DNA from: Alteromonas indica
GTDB lineage: Bacteria; Pseudomonadota; Gammaproteobacteria; Enterobacterales; Alteromonadaceae
Length of the DNA: 64,000 nucleotides
Assembly: GCA_003056425.1 (NCBI GenBank)
Contig: PYVY01000013.1
Span: forward strand, 62,001 to 126,000
Direction: 5' to 3'
How positions within the stretch are numbered: position 1 is the first letter of the stretch; each line of letters starts with the position of its first letter. The position numbers and the translations under genes were made by a program. A model generated the notes under the pieces. It saw only the letters and a program-made list of their open reading frames with translations, was not told the origin of the DNA and searched no databases. Positions 49,297 through 58,491 of the stretch are shown piece after piece.

Positions 49297-49805
49297 TGAA
49301 ACGTTTACAGATTGCCTTACTGGCGTTATTCAGCCCATTTTGCGTCGCTCAGTACTGTCTTACCAGCGGCCTTGAAACCACCCCGGACGAAAATTTAAGC
49401 GCGCTGGATAGTGACAGCGTCTTGCATTCCACTACTAATCTGGTGTGGAAACGTTGTGCACAGGGCCAGACCTGGGACGGCACAACCTGCACCGGGGAGG
49501 CTAAAAAATACAGCTGGCAGGAAGCTTTGGTAGCAGCGCATAGCGCAAATGACGATAATCAGATGGGCTGGCGGGTGCCGAATATAAAGGAACTCGCTTC
49601 AATAACCGACCGCCTGTGTGTACGGCCAGCTATTAACGAAACATTTTTTCCGGCCACGCCGCCAGATGACTTTTGGACATCTACCCCGTCGCTGTCTGAC
49701 CCACAACGCGCCTGGGTAGTGGCGTTTTTCAACTCGAGCCATTCGATAAAACAAAAAGACCGTTTTATCTATTTACGGCTGGTGCGTACATACACCGGAT
49801 CTTAA
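49296..49805 (+). CDS. DUF1566 (Lcl domain) exported protein
   Basis: 169 residues with a signal peptide (MKRLQIALLALFSPFCVAQY). A single DUF1566 domain: 'STTNLVWKRCAQGQTWDGTT', 'GWRVPNIKELASI', 'DDFWTSTPS', 'YLRLVRTY'. Translation is coupled to the larger lipoprotein by a one-base overlap (TAATG). The Cys pairs suggest disulphides. The function of the family is unknown; the pair may act together at the surface. Confidence 0.82.
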   Translation: MKRLQIALLALFSPFCVAQYCLTSGLETTPDENLSALDSDSVLHSTTNLVWKRCAQGQTWDGTTCTGEAKKYSWQEALVAAHSANDDNQMGWRVPNIKELASITDRLCVRPAINETFFPATPPDDFWTSTPSLSDPQRAWVVAFFNSSHSIKQKDRFIYLRLVRTYTGS

Positions 49806-49906
49806 GCGCCAGATTAATCATTTTAGCGGCAGGTTCAACCTGAATATTCGCAAGTTGGACTGATCGTGTCTTTTTATTTATAGTTCTGCCGTCCAAAATA
49901 ATAATT

Positions 49907-50701
49907 ATGATAATGCAGACATTTTTAAATATTACCCGCGCCGGTGTTCTGGCCCTTGTCTGTTGCCCGTTTAATGCGGCAGCAGAGTTTACCTGTGACA
50001 TTGATTTTGCCTACGGCCTGGTCGTGAACGACCAACAACTACGGGTAATGGATAAATCCCGCACCGTTATACAAATAAACGAAAAAAATCAGCTTTTTGT
50101 TAATGGGCGCTGGCAGCAACTGAATGCCGAACAGCAGGCCTGGTTAGCGGATTATTCCGAAGGCTTACATTATGTGGTACCCAAAATGATTATTTTGGCT
50201 ACCGAGGGCGTTGACCTTGCGGTAGACACCATCGACCATGTTTATCAGGGCCTGGTGGGCAGCGACCATGACAGCTATGAGCGCCTGCAAGCCGCGATGA
50301 GCCGGGTGAAGAACCGGGTAAAAGAAAAATTCAGACATGCTAGTAATCATTATTTTATCGGCCCCGGATCGCTGGAAAGTGTAGATGAATTTGTGGATAC
50401 CGAGATTGAAGCCCAGCTGGAAGGGGCTATTTCCACCTCTATCGGCGGTATTTTATCGGCCATCAGTGGTATTAATGCCAATAGCAGTGAGGTTGATAGC
50501 CAGAAGGTTGCAGAGCTAACGCGCCAGCTTGAGGCGGTGGGAGAGCAGCTTGAGACCGATGTCGGCCCCAAAGCATTAACGCTTAAAAATAAAGCTCACT
50601 GGTTTTGTAGCAAACTTAAGCAGCTGGACCAAACCGAAGAAAAGCTGCGAGCTTCAGTGCCCGCCCTCACACCTTACAATGTTATAACGTCAAATCACTA
50701 A
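49907..50701 (+). CDS. DUF2884 (YggN-like) exported protein
   Basis: 264 residues from ATG 49907, or two codons further at ATG 49913. Signal peptide region 'ITRAGVLALVCCPFNAAAEF', then the DUF2884 features 'CDIDFAYGLVVNDQQLRVMD', 'LNAEQQAWLADYSEGLHYVV' and a C-terminal helical part with 'HWFCSKLKQLDQTEEKLR'. Periplasmic, function unknown. Its stop overlaps the end of hemW (convergent genes). Confidence 0.83.
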   Translation: MIMQTFLNITRAGVLALVCCPFNAAAEFTCDIDFAYGLVVNDQQLRVMDKSRTVIQINEKNQLFVNGRWQQLNAEQQAWLADYSEGLHYVVPKMIILATEGVDLAVDTIDHVYQGLVGSDHDSYERLQAAMSRVKNRVKEKFRHASNHYFIGPGSLESVDEFVDTEIEAQLEGAISTSIGGILSAISGINANSSEVDSQKVAELTRQLEAVGEQLETDVGPKALTLKNKAHWFCSKLKQLDQTEEKLRASVPALTPYNVITSNH

Positions 50702-51837
50702 ACAAACGCTGATAACAAGCTGTTGAGATAACGGCGGCCCTGGTCGGTCACTTGCCAGTGGCTGGGTGTAATATTCAACAAGCCTTGCGTCTGAGCCAGC
50801 GCCAGACTGTCCTGCTGTTGCTGAGTTAACGTGCTGCCGGTATAGGCTGTAAACTCTTCAATCGGACAGGGTTCCACCAGCCGAAACCGGTTCATAAAAT
50901 ACTCGAACGCCAGGTCCTCGGTGGCAACTGGCTGGGCAGTGTCCAAATACGGCCGGGTTAACTCCATGTAACCTCGGGGGTGCTTAACCTTTACAGTCCG
51001 TGTAATGGTTCCTTCAGTAGCTTGCGTAATTTTACCGTGGGCACCACAACCGATACCCAGATAATCACCAAAACGCCAATAATTAAGGTTATGTTGACAG
51101 GCATTACCGGGCTTACTGTAGCCCGAAATTTCATATTGGTGATAGCCAGCTTCCCGTAGCTTCTGGTGGCCTGCATCCTGAATATCCCACAAAATATCAT
51201 CATCGGGCAAAGTGGGGGGCCGGGAATAAAACGGTGTATTGGGCTCTATGGTTAACTGATACCACGATAAATGCGCTGCATTGGCCGCTATAGCTTGTTC
51301 CAGATCAGACATTGCATTAGCTACACTTTGTTCCGGTAAGCCGTGCATTAAGTCCAGGTTAAAGCTGTTAAGGCCAGCGTCATGGGCTTGCTGAATAGCC
51401 TGGTGCGCTTGCTCGGCGTCGTGAATACGCCCCAGCACCGACAGGTGCTTGGCGGCAAAGCTTTGGATACCCACAGAGATACGATTAACACCCGCTTCAA
51501 CATACCCGCTAAAGCGGTTCGCTTCCAAGGTGCCGGGGTTAGCCTCCAGGGTAATTTCAGCGTGAGTGGCCAAATTAACCCGTTCTGCTACCCCGGCTAG
51601 TAACTGCTGTATTGCCTGCTCACTAAATAAGCTCGGGGTGCCGCCACCAATAAATATTGAGGTGACTTCCCGCTCGCCAATACGCTCAGCATCAATGGCT
51701 AAGTCGCTTAATAAGTGGGCGACATACTCTTTCTCCGGTAGGGCATCTTTTAACCCGTGTGAGTTAAAATCACAGTAGGGGCATTTTTGTACACACCAGG
51801 GAATATGGATATACAAACTGAGCGGGGGGTTACGCAA
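50698..51837 (-). CDS. hemW: HemW, radical SAM haem chaperone
   Basis: 379 residues. The radical SAM cluster motif is 'PWCVQKCPYCDFNSHG' (C-x3-C-x2-C), followed by 'SIFIGGGTPSLFS' and a C-terminal HemN-like domain ('YWRFGDYLGIGCGAHGKI'). HemW inserts haem into respiratory enzymes. The start is a TTG at 51837 within the end of rdgB, giving RNPPLSLYIHIPW in line with known HemW N-termini. Last gene of cca-srmB-rdgB-hemW. Confidence 0.93.
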   Translation of the reverse strand: MRNPPLSLYIHIPWCVQKCPYCDFNSHGLKDALPEKEYVAHLLSDLAIDAERIGEREVTSIFIGGGTPSLFSEQAIQQLLAGVAERVNLATHAEITLEANPGTLEANRFSGYVEAGVNRISVGIQSFAAKHLSVLGRIHDAEQAHQAIQQAHDAGLNSFNLDLMHGLPEQSVANAMSDLEQAIAANAAHLSWYQLTIEPNTPFYSRPPTLPDDDILWDIQDAGHQKLREAGYHQYEISGYSKPGNACQHNLNYWRFGDYLGIGCGAHGKITQATEGTITRTVKVKHPRGYMELTRPYLDTAQPVATEDLAFEYFMNRFRLVEPCPIEEFTAYTGSTLTQQQQDSLALAQTQGLLNITPSHWQVTDQGRRYLNSLLSAFV

Positions 51838-52432
51838 ACGCCTGCCTCATTTGTTGCAATAAAAAGGTCATAGCCTGGCCACGATGGCTCAGCGCGTTTT
51901 TGGCCTGGCTATCAAGATCGGCGGCAGTACATTCCTGGGCGGGAACATAAAATACCGGATCGTAGCCGAAGCCGCCATGGCCGCTAACCTGATTGGTAAT
52001 AAGGCCATGCCAGTGGCCCTGGCTTATCAGGGGGACCGGGTCTTCGGCATGGCGTAAATACACCAGGGTGCACATAAAGTGCGCGCGCCGGTCAGCTTCG
52101 CCGCTCAATCGACTGAGCAATAGCTCGATATTATCAGCATCGCTGGCCCCAGCTCCGGCAAAGCGAGCTGAATAGATCCCCGGTGCGCCGCCCAGCGCGT
52201 TTACCACAATTCCTGAATCATCAGCAATGGCCGGCAGGCCAGTATGACGGGCTGCATGGCGAGCCTTAATAATGGCGTTCTCAATAAAGGTAGTACCGGT
52301 TTCTGGTACTTCTTTTACGCCCAGTTCCTGCTGGCCCACAATAGTCACCTGTTGTTGTGAAAACAGGTTACCAAATTCTTTTAGTTTGCCGGCATTACCG
52401 GTAGCCAGCACAATCTTGTCTGGAAAAGCCAT
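51830..52432 (-). CDS. rdgB: RdgB/HAM1 non-canonical purine NTP pyrophosphatase
   Basis: 200 residues with all family motifs: 'TGNAGKLKEF', 'DDSGIVVNALGGAPGIYSAR', 'GFGYDPVFYVP' and 'SHRGQAM'. It hydrolyses dITP, XTP and ITP to keep them out of DNA and RNA. The start follows the srmB stop directly and the gene overlaps hemW by eight bases. Confidence 0.95.
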   Translation of the reverse strand: MAFPDKIVLATGNAGKLKEFGNLFSQQQVTIVGQQELGVKEVPETGTTFIENAIIKARHAARHTGLPAIADDSGIVVNALGGAPGIYSARFAGAGASDADNIELLLSRLSGEADRRAHFMCTLVYLRHAEDPVPLISQGHWHGLITNQVSGHGGFGYDPVFYVPAQECTAADLDSQAKNALSHRGQAMTFLLQQMRQAFA

Positions 52433-53671
52433 TTACTTCCCCCGGTTTTTACGTTTTTTGGCGGGTTTCTTGTTAGTGGTTTTTTTTACAGCCGCTTTCG
52501 GCTTTTTCTTTTTATGTGGCACTTTGGGTGTTTTATTGGCTGGGCGCAGGCTATCAATTACCCGGGCTTTTAATGGCTCTTCAGTATAGCGGCTTACCCG
52601 GCCAACCATATCAAAGTCATGGGCTTCAACCAATGATATGGCAATACCTTTTGCTCCCGCGCGGCCTGTCCGGCCGATGCGATGGACGTAAGTATCGGCT
52701 TTACGTGGCATATCATAATTGATGACATGCGTTACATTCGGTGCATCAATGCCGCGTGCTGCCACATCGGTGGCTAATAAAACCGGTAATTCGCCCGACT
52801 TAAAACGCGTTAAGGCTGCATTGCGCTTATCCTGGGGCATTTCACCCTGTAACCAGCACACATTAATGCCCTGACTGGCTAAATAGTCTTTAAGCATTTG
52901 CAACCGGTCACGGGTTTTCACAAATACAATGGCGTTATTGATGTCATTGTTCAGTATATGCACCAGCAATGCATTTTTGTGCTTGAGATCATCGGCGTGG
53001 TGAAACCATTGTAAAATCTTGGCTTTTTCTTTACGCGATGGGGTGGCCTCGATGACCGCAGGATCTTTGAGTAGTTCGTTGGCAAACGTTCTCACACCCT
53101 TACCTTCTAAGGTGGCGGAAAACAGCATATTTTGCTTGCGCCAGCGAGCCTCTGCCGCAATCTGATTAACGATAGTGGTAAAGCCCATGTCCAGCATGCG
53201 ATCTGCTTCATCTAAAATCAGGCATTCTATGTCCCGGCAGTCGACGGCTTCGTTTTGAATGTGTTCATACAAACGGCCGGGGGTAGCAACCAGAATATCC
53301 AGGCTTTGGCGCAATGTTTCATGGTCGGTGCCATAGTTGATACCGCCGGTAATCACGCCACAGACCAGATCGGTATGTGCTGTGATTGCTTTGGCGTGCT
53401 CAAACACCTGAATCGCCAGTTCGCGGGTAGGTGTAAGTATCAGTATCCGGGTAGCCCCAGGCTGGGTGCGTGGGTAGTCGAGCAAAAACTGACAGGCAGG
53501 TAACAAAAAGGCGGCGGTCTTGCCGGTGCCGGTAGGCGCGCTGGCCAATATGTCCTTACCATCCATAGCCTCTGGTATTACCATCGACTGAATAGAGGTA
53601 GGCTTGTCAAAGCCCATGTCTGCCACTGCGTGACAAAGGGCTTCGTCAAGTTCAAGATCCTGAAATGTCAT
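52433..53671 (-). CDS. srmB: SrmB, DEAD-box RNA helicase
   Basis: 412 residues from ATG 53671 (MTFQDLELDEALCHAVADMG), matching the N-terminus of SrmB; the longer frame to 53740 is unsupported. Motifs: Q motif, 'SAPTGTGKTAA' (I), 'PTRELA' (Ia), 'DEADRMLDMG' (II), 'FSAT' (III), 'HRIGRTGRAG' (VI). The C-terminus is Lys/Arg-rich, for RNA binding. SrmB helps assemble the 50S subunit. It is cotranscribed with rdgB and hemW. Confidence 0.92.
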   Translation of the reverse strand: MTFQDLELDEALCHAVADMGFDKPTSIQSMVIPEAMDGKDILASAPTGTGKTAAFLLPACQFLLDYPRTQPGATRILILTPTRELAIQVFEHAKAITAHTDLVCGVITGGINYGTDHETLRQSLDILVATPGRLYEHIQNEAVDCRDIECLILDEADRMLDMGFTTIVNQIAAEARWRKQNMLFSATLEGKGVRTFANELLKDPAVIEATPSRKEKAKILQWFHHADDLKHKNALLVHILNNDINNAIVFVKTRDRLQMLKDYLASQGINVCWLQGEMPQDKRNAALTRFKSGELPVLLATDVAARGIDAPNVTHVINYDMPRKADTYVHRIGRTGRAGAKGIAISLVEAHDFDMVGRVSRYTEEPLKARVIDSLRPANKTPKVPHKKKKPKAAVKKTTNKKPAKKRKNRGK

Positions 53672-53757
53672 AGTTCTGCTATTACCCAATACAAAAACGC
53701 TATTGTAGCATTCTGGTGGGCTGGGTGAAGCAGCATTCACGCGTTAATTGTGTTGAA

Positions 53758-54876
53758 TCAGTGAAAAATGCGGGCAATTTCCTGTTCACGGGCAGCGCGC
53801 AGGGCGGTACGTATTTGGGGACCACGGTGACCGGCTGCAATTATCTGTTGCACGTCAACAGCCTGGGCATGTTGTAATGCCTGTAAAATGGCCTCGTGTG
53901 GCCATGTCTGGTGGGCTGTCTGGGCGCTATAAGCGACCACCTCCAATAGCTGACAAAAGCGTTCAGGACGCCGCCATACATCGCATTTATCAAACACTGT
54001 CAGTAACGGTGAAGCACCGTCAATCTGCAGCAATGATGTGGCATAACCGGCGCTCATGACGGCAAGGTCGGTAACCGGGTTAGGGCATTTTAGCCGAGTG
54101 CATAAATGTTGACACTGCGCGACCGTAAGGTGCGGGGTTAAACAAGCGAAGCGCACTTCCACGGAACTATGCTCATCGCACGCGTGTTGCAGCGTTTCAC
54201 GTTGCTCGGCAATAGCCTGGTCAGCTATTTTGCTGTCACTAAGCGTGAGCTCGGTAAACCAGTCCTGTAATCCGCCTACTTCCTGCAACACGTTAAAAAA
54301 AACCGGGGCGTGTGGCTCCATTAAGGCGCGACGGGTTTCCTGCCACACCCGCTCAGCCGTTAGCTCTTTTAGCATACCGCGCTGCGCCATATGTTGCATT
54401 AAAGCCATGGTTTCACTGGCTATCGAAAAACCCAGGTAGTGATAACGTGCGGCAAATCTGGCGACTCTGAAGATGCGCAAAGGATCTTCTCCAAAGGCTT
54501 CGCTAACATGCCGTAAAAGACGCGCCTCTAAGTCTTGCTGGCCATGATAAGGGTCGATAATCCGGCCCTGATCATCCTGCGCCATGGCATTGATGGTCAA
54601 ATCGCGGCGCAGTAAATCTTCTTCCAGAGTCACCGCCGGGCCGGCATCGCACTCAAAGCCGGTATAGCCGGTGCCGGTTTTACGTTCAAGGCGGGCTAAG
54701 GCGTGTTCGTCTTTGGTGATAGGGTGCAGAAAGACCGGGAAATCTTTGCCCACCTGGGTATACCCTAACTTCAGCATTGTTGCCGCGGTTGCCCCGGTGA
54801 CCACCCAGTCTTTTTCGGTTACCGGGCGGCCTAGTAGCTTGTCACGTACCGCGCCTCCCACCAGATAGGTTTTCAT
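53758..54876 (-). CDS. cca: CCA-adding tRNA nucleotidyltransferase, degenerate HD domain
   Basis: 372 residues. The nucleotidyltransferase head shows '[13 protein letters not shown]', the catalytic acids in '[10 protein letters not shown]' (E-x-D) and '[10 protein letters not shown]' with '[15 protein letters not shown]'. It adds or repairs CCA at tRNA ends. In E. coli Cca the region after 'VRFACL' holds an HD phosphohydrolase site; here it reads '[12 protein letters not shown]' and the HD pair is gone, and the protein is about 40 residues shorter. It should therefore lack the phosphatase/phosphodiesterase side activities. Confidence 0.93.
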   Translation of the reverse strand: MKTYLVGGAVRDKLLGRPVTEKDWVVTGATAATMLKLGYTQVGKDFPVFLHPITKDEHALARLERKTGTGYTGFECDAGPAVTLEEDLLRRDLTINAMAQDDQGRIIDPYHGQQDLEARLLRHVSEAFGEDPLRIFRVARFAARYHYLGFSIASETMALMQHMAQRGMLKELTAERVWQETRRALMEPHAPVFFNVLQEVGGLQDWFTELTLSDSKIADQAIAEQRETLQHACDEHSSVEVRFACLTPHLTVAQCQHLCTRLKCPNPVTDLAVMSAGYATSLLQIDGASPLLTVFDKCDVWRRPERFCQLLEVVAYSAQTAHQTWPHEAILQALQHAQAVDVQQIIAAGHRGPQIRTALRAAREQEIARIFH

Positions 54877-54924
54877 AGCGCTCCAGCATTATCTATTCAG
54901 AGCGTAAATTATGCCTGATACGCG

Positions 54925-54970
54925 AAAAAAAAGCCCGCCAGGTGCGTGATGTTTTGACATCTGGCCGGGC
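54925..54970 (-). terminator. Terminator-like hairpin in the cca 5' region
   Basis: Stem formed by GCCCG-CCAGGTG (54933-54944) and CATCTGGCCGGGC (54958-54970) with one bulge. On the minus strand eight T residues follow (54925-54932). It is only about 50 bases upstream of cca and points towards it, with no minus-strand gene behind, so it may be an attenuator. Confidence 0.5.
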
Positions 54971-55015
54971 ACTGGTTAGTTTTATCAGCGTTTTCTCATT
55001 CATTTAAGACACGGC

Positions 55016-55927
55016 ATGTATCTGAATTACTTCGGGCTGAGCGATAATCCGTTCTCTATTGCCCCGAACCCCGACTATTTGTACATGAGCCCAAGGCATA
55101 AAGAAGCCCTGGCGCATCTGACATTTGGTTTACGCGAAAGCGGTGGCTTTGTAATGCTAACCGGCGAGGTGGGGACGGGTAAAACGACAGTCTCCAGAAA
55201 GTTGTTGCAGCAGCTACCGGATAACACGCAGGTCGCTATGATACTTAATCCGACGCTGTCAGCGCTGGAGTTACTGGCCACAGTGTGTGATGAACTGGGA
55301 ATAGACTATGATACCAGCAAATCCAGTCTGAAATATTTCACCGATTGTTTATTAGCGAAGCTGGCGCAAAACCACCAGGCGGGCCTGAATACCGTACTAT
55401 TGATTGATGAAGCCCAACATTTGATGCCCGAAGTACTGGAGCAGTTAAGGCTGTTAACCAACCTTGAAACCAACCGGGAAAAACTGCTTAAAGTGGTGTT
55501 AATTGGCCAACCGGAATTGCAACAGTTATTAAAGCGTAACGAATTACGCCAACTCGCCCAACGCATTACCGCCCGTTATCACCTACTGCCGCTTACGGCG
55601 CCAGAGGTCAGCGCCTATATCGCGCACCGGTTAAGTGTGGCAAATGGCGATATAAGTATTTTCAGCCCTTCCGCGCTACGTGCGGTACACCGGATAACCG
55701 GTGGCATACCACGGGTTATAAACCTGCTATGCGACCGAGCTCTGACGCTGTCTTTTACCCGCCAGCACAGTGTAGTGCGTAAGCGTATTTTTCTGGCCGG
55801 GGCCCAGCAAATTTTGGGTGAAGACGTGGTCGCACAACGTCTTGAAGGCCGCCAAAAGTGGTGGTTGTCACTGGCATTTGTAAGTGCGGTAGTCATTGGC
55901 GTCATGATAGGCAGGACATATGTCTGA
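55016..55927 (+). CDS. ExeA/GspA-like AAA ATPase
   Basis: 303 residues. 'MYLNYFGLSDNPFSIAPNPD' is the standard start of the ExeA/MshM group. Walker A is 'LTGEVGTGKTT' and Walker B 'VLLIDEAQHLMP'; a sensor region 'GIPRVINLLCDRAL' follows. A single membrane helix lies at the C-terminus ('WWLSLAFVSAVVIGVMIG'). With GspB/ExeB it helps assemble the type II secretion secretin through peptidoglycan. The peptidoglycan-binding domain of full ExeA is absent, as in shorter homologues. It overlaps the exeB-like gene by eight bases. Confidence 0.87.
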   Translation: MYLNYFGLSDNPFSIAPNPDYLYMSPRHKEALAHLTFGLRESGGFVMLTGEVGTGKTTVSRKLLQQLPDNTQVAMILNPTLSALELLATVCDELGIDYDTSKSSLKYFTDCLLAKLAQNHQAGLNTVLLIDEAQHLMPEVLEQLRLLTNLETNREKLLKVVLIGQPELQQLLKRNELRQLAQRITARYHLLPLTAPEVSAYIAHRLSVANGDISIFSPSALRAVHRITGGIPRVINLLCDRALTLSFTRQHSVVRKRIFLAGAQQILGEDVVAQRLEGRQKWWLSLAFVSAVVIGVMIGRTYV

Positions 55928-57152
55928 AATAGTAACTGTTGATGCATTACAACCAGGTATGGTTATTGTACAGGTAACCCGTCAAAACGGCCCGGTAAGA
56001 ATACGTAAGGCGGGCCTGGTCACCAGCACGGCAATGATTCAAGGCTTGGCTGAGATGGGGGTTCAGGAGGTGGCGATAGATCCGGCGCAAACGGTACATA
56101 TCGATAACCCGGATGAAGTGCCCCTTACAGAAACGCCACCAGCCGTTGGCAGCACGCAGCCTGCTAGTCGACGTACCCATACGCAGCAGTTGCTGCGCGG
56201 AGAACACGACACCCGGGCCGGGTTTGATAGCCAGCTATCGGACCAATTCAACCGCAATTTATTTTTACCGACAGTGCAGGGCCTGCCCTCTGCGTGGCAG
56301 ACGATCACCAAGCAGACCAGCAAGTATGTGCTGGTGGTATTAATAGGGCTTGGCCTGGGGTTGGCAGGGGGCAGTGCTCCGCGCTGGTGGCCGGCATGGC
56401 TGAATACCACATTGGTGGCAGGAGAGTCTGACAACACCGGCGCCCCGGCGACCATATCAAACCCGGCTCCTGCGCCGCTGCTGGATAATGCGGCATCCGG
56501 GGCTGGCAATAAACAGGGCACGTCGGCAGCTGGTGATCTTCCGCTAGCGCTGCCTGCGGGTAGCCCTGCCGAGGCCACACCGGCCCAGCCGTTGGCAGCT
56601 ACACCATCTACAGCCGGGCAGCCAGCGGCTGCCTCCCAGGACGTAATTACGCAGGCGGCAAACAATCAGTCCGGCACTACCCCGCCGCGTGCTACTGAGC
56701 AAACCGCTGGCGCAACTCAGCCCTCAGCGTCGCCCCGTACCCAGAATAGTGCGGAGTATGAGGGCAAGGTGCTCAATGCCCCGGCGCCCGTGCCAAAATC
56801 AGCGGTTTCCCAAGCCCTGTTGGATAAATTTAATCAGGCAGTGCAGGAGTTAGATGAGCCTGACGCTCAGGCGCGCAATAGCAGTGATGATATTGCGGTG
56901 AACGTAAGCGACGATATTCCCCGAGTAGATGAGTTACCGGTAAGGCTATTAACCCGACTACCCAGTATGAAATTCAGCGCGCATATGTATGCCAGCGACC
57001 CGGCTGAGCGCTGGGTGAGGGTGAATGGAAAGCAGCGCGGAGAAGGAGACTGGATAGCCGATGAGGTACAAATTGTGAATATTGAAGGCCAACGGGTCAT
57101 CTTAACTTTTCAGGGCGAAGTGTTTAGCATGGCGGCGCTAACCGACTGGTAG
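55920..57152 (+). CDS. DUF3391-GspB/ExeB fusion protein
   Basis: 410 residues. Residues 1-60 ('VDALQPGMVIVQVTRQNGPV', 'RIRKAGLVTSTAMI') match the DUF3391 domain usually found at the start of HD-GYP proteins. A membrane helix lies near residues 135-155 ('YVLVVLIGLGLGLAGG'), then a long Ala/Pro/Thr-rich periplasmic linker. The C-terminal ~75 residues are a GspB/ExeB domain ('DELPVRLLTRLPSMKFSAHM', 'RWVRVNGKQRGEGDWI'). It partners the ExeA-like ATPase in secretin assembly. A DUF3391 head on GspB is unusual and is mirrored by the convergent neighbour. Confidence 0.8.
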   Translation: MSEIVTVDALQPGMVIVQVTRQNGPVRIRKAGLVTSTAMIQGLAEMGVQEVAIDPAQTVHIDNPDEVPLTETPPAVGSTQPASRRTHTQQLLRGEHDTRAGFDSQLSDQFNRNLFLPTVQGLPSAWQTITKQTSKYVLVVLIGLGLGLAGGSAPRWWPAWLNTTLVAGESDNTGAPATISNPAPAPLLDNAASGAGNKQGTSAAGDLPLALPAGSPAEATPAQPLAATPSTAGQPAAASQDVITQAANNQSGTTPPRATEQTAGATQPSASPRTQNSAEYEGKVLNAPAPVPKSAVSQALLDKFNQAVQELDEPDAQARNSSDDIAVNVSDDIPRVDELPVRLLTRLPSMKFSAHMYASDPAERWVRVNGKQRGEGDWIADEVQIVNIEGQRVILTFQGEVFSMAALTDW

Positions 57153-58310
57153 CTAAGCATCAGGCATCTGATGGATAAACACGTCGCGAAAAAAACGTGG
57201 TAAATTGATACCAAAGTCATCAGGGCGCACACTGGCCACGATGTCATCATTAGTTTTGGTTAAATCAAGGCGCTTAATTTCACTATAGCTGTCACTATTA
57301 ATGCTATAAAAGGTCATAACCACCGGCTTTAACATATCTTCCTGGTTGGCCTGGGCCACAATAGCCAGCCGCCCGCTTTGCAGTTTGACCAGTGAACCCA
57401 CCGGGTGCACCCCGATACACCGGACGAACTGGCGTACTAATTGTTGGTCCAGCCCGGTTTGCATCGATAGCCGTTTTAGCGCAACCGCTGGCGCCACGGC
57501 GCGCTGATGGGAGCGGTTAGATATCATCGCGTCATATGAATCGACAATAGCGGCCATGCGGGCAAATAGGCTGATACTGTTACCTTCAAGTTGTTCAGGA
57601 TAACCGCTGCCATCTACCCGCTCGTGGTGTTGCGCTATAATCTGGCGGACATCCTTAGCAATACCCGCAAAGCCATCTACCAGCGCCAACCCTTTTGGTA
57701 CATGGGACTGAATAACTTGCCACTCGTCGGTGGTTAGCGAGCCTTGCTTAAGGCGTATCGGCTCTGGTATCTGAGCCATTCCTACATCCATCAACAACGC
57801 GCCGGTACACAGTTCATCCACCGTTGTGCGATTGAAACTTAAGTGGGTGGCAAATATCGCCATCAGAATGCTGCAATTAATGGAATGCTCAAGCAGATAC
57901 TCATCGGCGTTTTTAATCATGGCTAAACATGCCATGGCGTTCTGGTTTTCAAATACATTGTCAATAATGTGGCGAGCCAGTTCATCGGCACTATTTAAGT
58001 CGCGCGTGGCCCCATTTTTTAACTGCTCCAGCAGGTTTTTTTGCAGGCTAACCGCTTTTGTATAAAGCGCACTGGCTTTTAAAAAGGCGGCCCCGGTGGC
58101 CGGTGGTAATGCTTTGTGCTGCTTACTGGTAAGCTTGCTGCGCGCATAATCAATTTCTATACGTACAATACCTTTAGCCCGCAGCTGCTCAATTATTGCC
58201 TCGGATTTTACCAGGCCACCAGAGCGGACCCGCATGGAACCGGTTTGTTCCAATACCCGGCTCACGTACATTCCGGGCTGCAGTTCATCAATCGAAATGT
58301 CTTTAAGCAT
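57153..58310 (-). CDS. DUF3391 HD-GYP protein with altered HD motif
   Basis: 385 residues from ATG 58310 with AAAGGAG at ideal spacing; frames upstream to 58361 are unsupported. N-terminal DUF3391 ('IDELQPGMYVSRVLEQTGSM'), then an HD-GYP domain with 'EHSINCSILM', 'QSHVPKGLALVD', 'QHHERVDGSGYPEQLEG' and 'AAIVDSYDAMIS'. HD-GYP enzymes degrade cyclic di-GMP. The core HD pair normally reads LLHDIGK; here it is 'LLMDVGM', so the metal-binding His is replaced by Met. Activity may be reduced or lost, and it may act as a c-di-GMP sensor. Confidence 0.85.
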   Translation of the reverse strand: MLKDISIDELQPGMYVSRVLEQTGSMRVRSGGLVKSEAIIEQLRAKGIVRIEIDYARSKLTSKQHKALPPATGAAFLKASALYTKAVSLQKNLLEQLKNGATRDLNSADELARHIIDNVFENQNAMACLAMIKNADEYLLEHSINCSILMAIFATHLSFNRTTVDELCTGALLMDVGMAQIPEPIRLKQGSLTTDEWQVIQSHVPKGLALVDGFAGIAKDVRQIIAQHHERVDGSGYPEQLEGNSISLFARMAAIVDSYDAMISNRSHQRAVAPAVALKRLSMQTGLDQQLVRQFVRCIGVHPVGSLVKLQSGRLAIVAQANQEDMLKPVVMTFYSINSDSYSEIKRLDLTKTNDDIVASVRPDDFGINLPRFFRDVFIHQMPDA

Positions 58311-58420
58311 AGCAACTCCTTTAGCAATTCCACCTTCTTGGGGGCACCACCAATAATACATTGTCAGTGTGCAAGCCGTTTAATTTTAAGCGCAGAAGGT
58401 TACACGTTGGCACACAAAAA

Positions 58421-58443
58421 AATACCGCGATAGCCGCGGTATT
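58421..58443 (-). terminator. Rho-independent terminator of leuABCD
   Basis: Nine-base stem AATACCGCG / CGCGGTATT with a 5-base loop. On the minus strand it is followed by a run of T residues, 49 bases after the leuD stop. Confidence 0.85.
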
Positions 58444-58491
58444 GTGCACAGAAGAACCAGCCCACCGTCCGGCGGGCCGCTGCGACCAACA

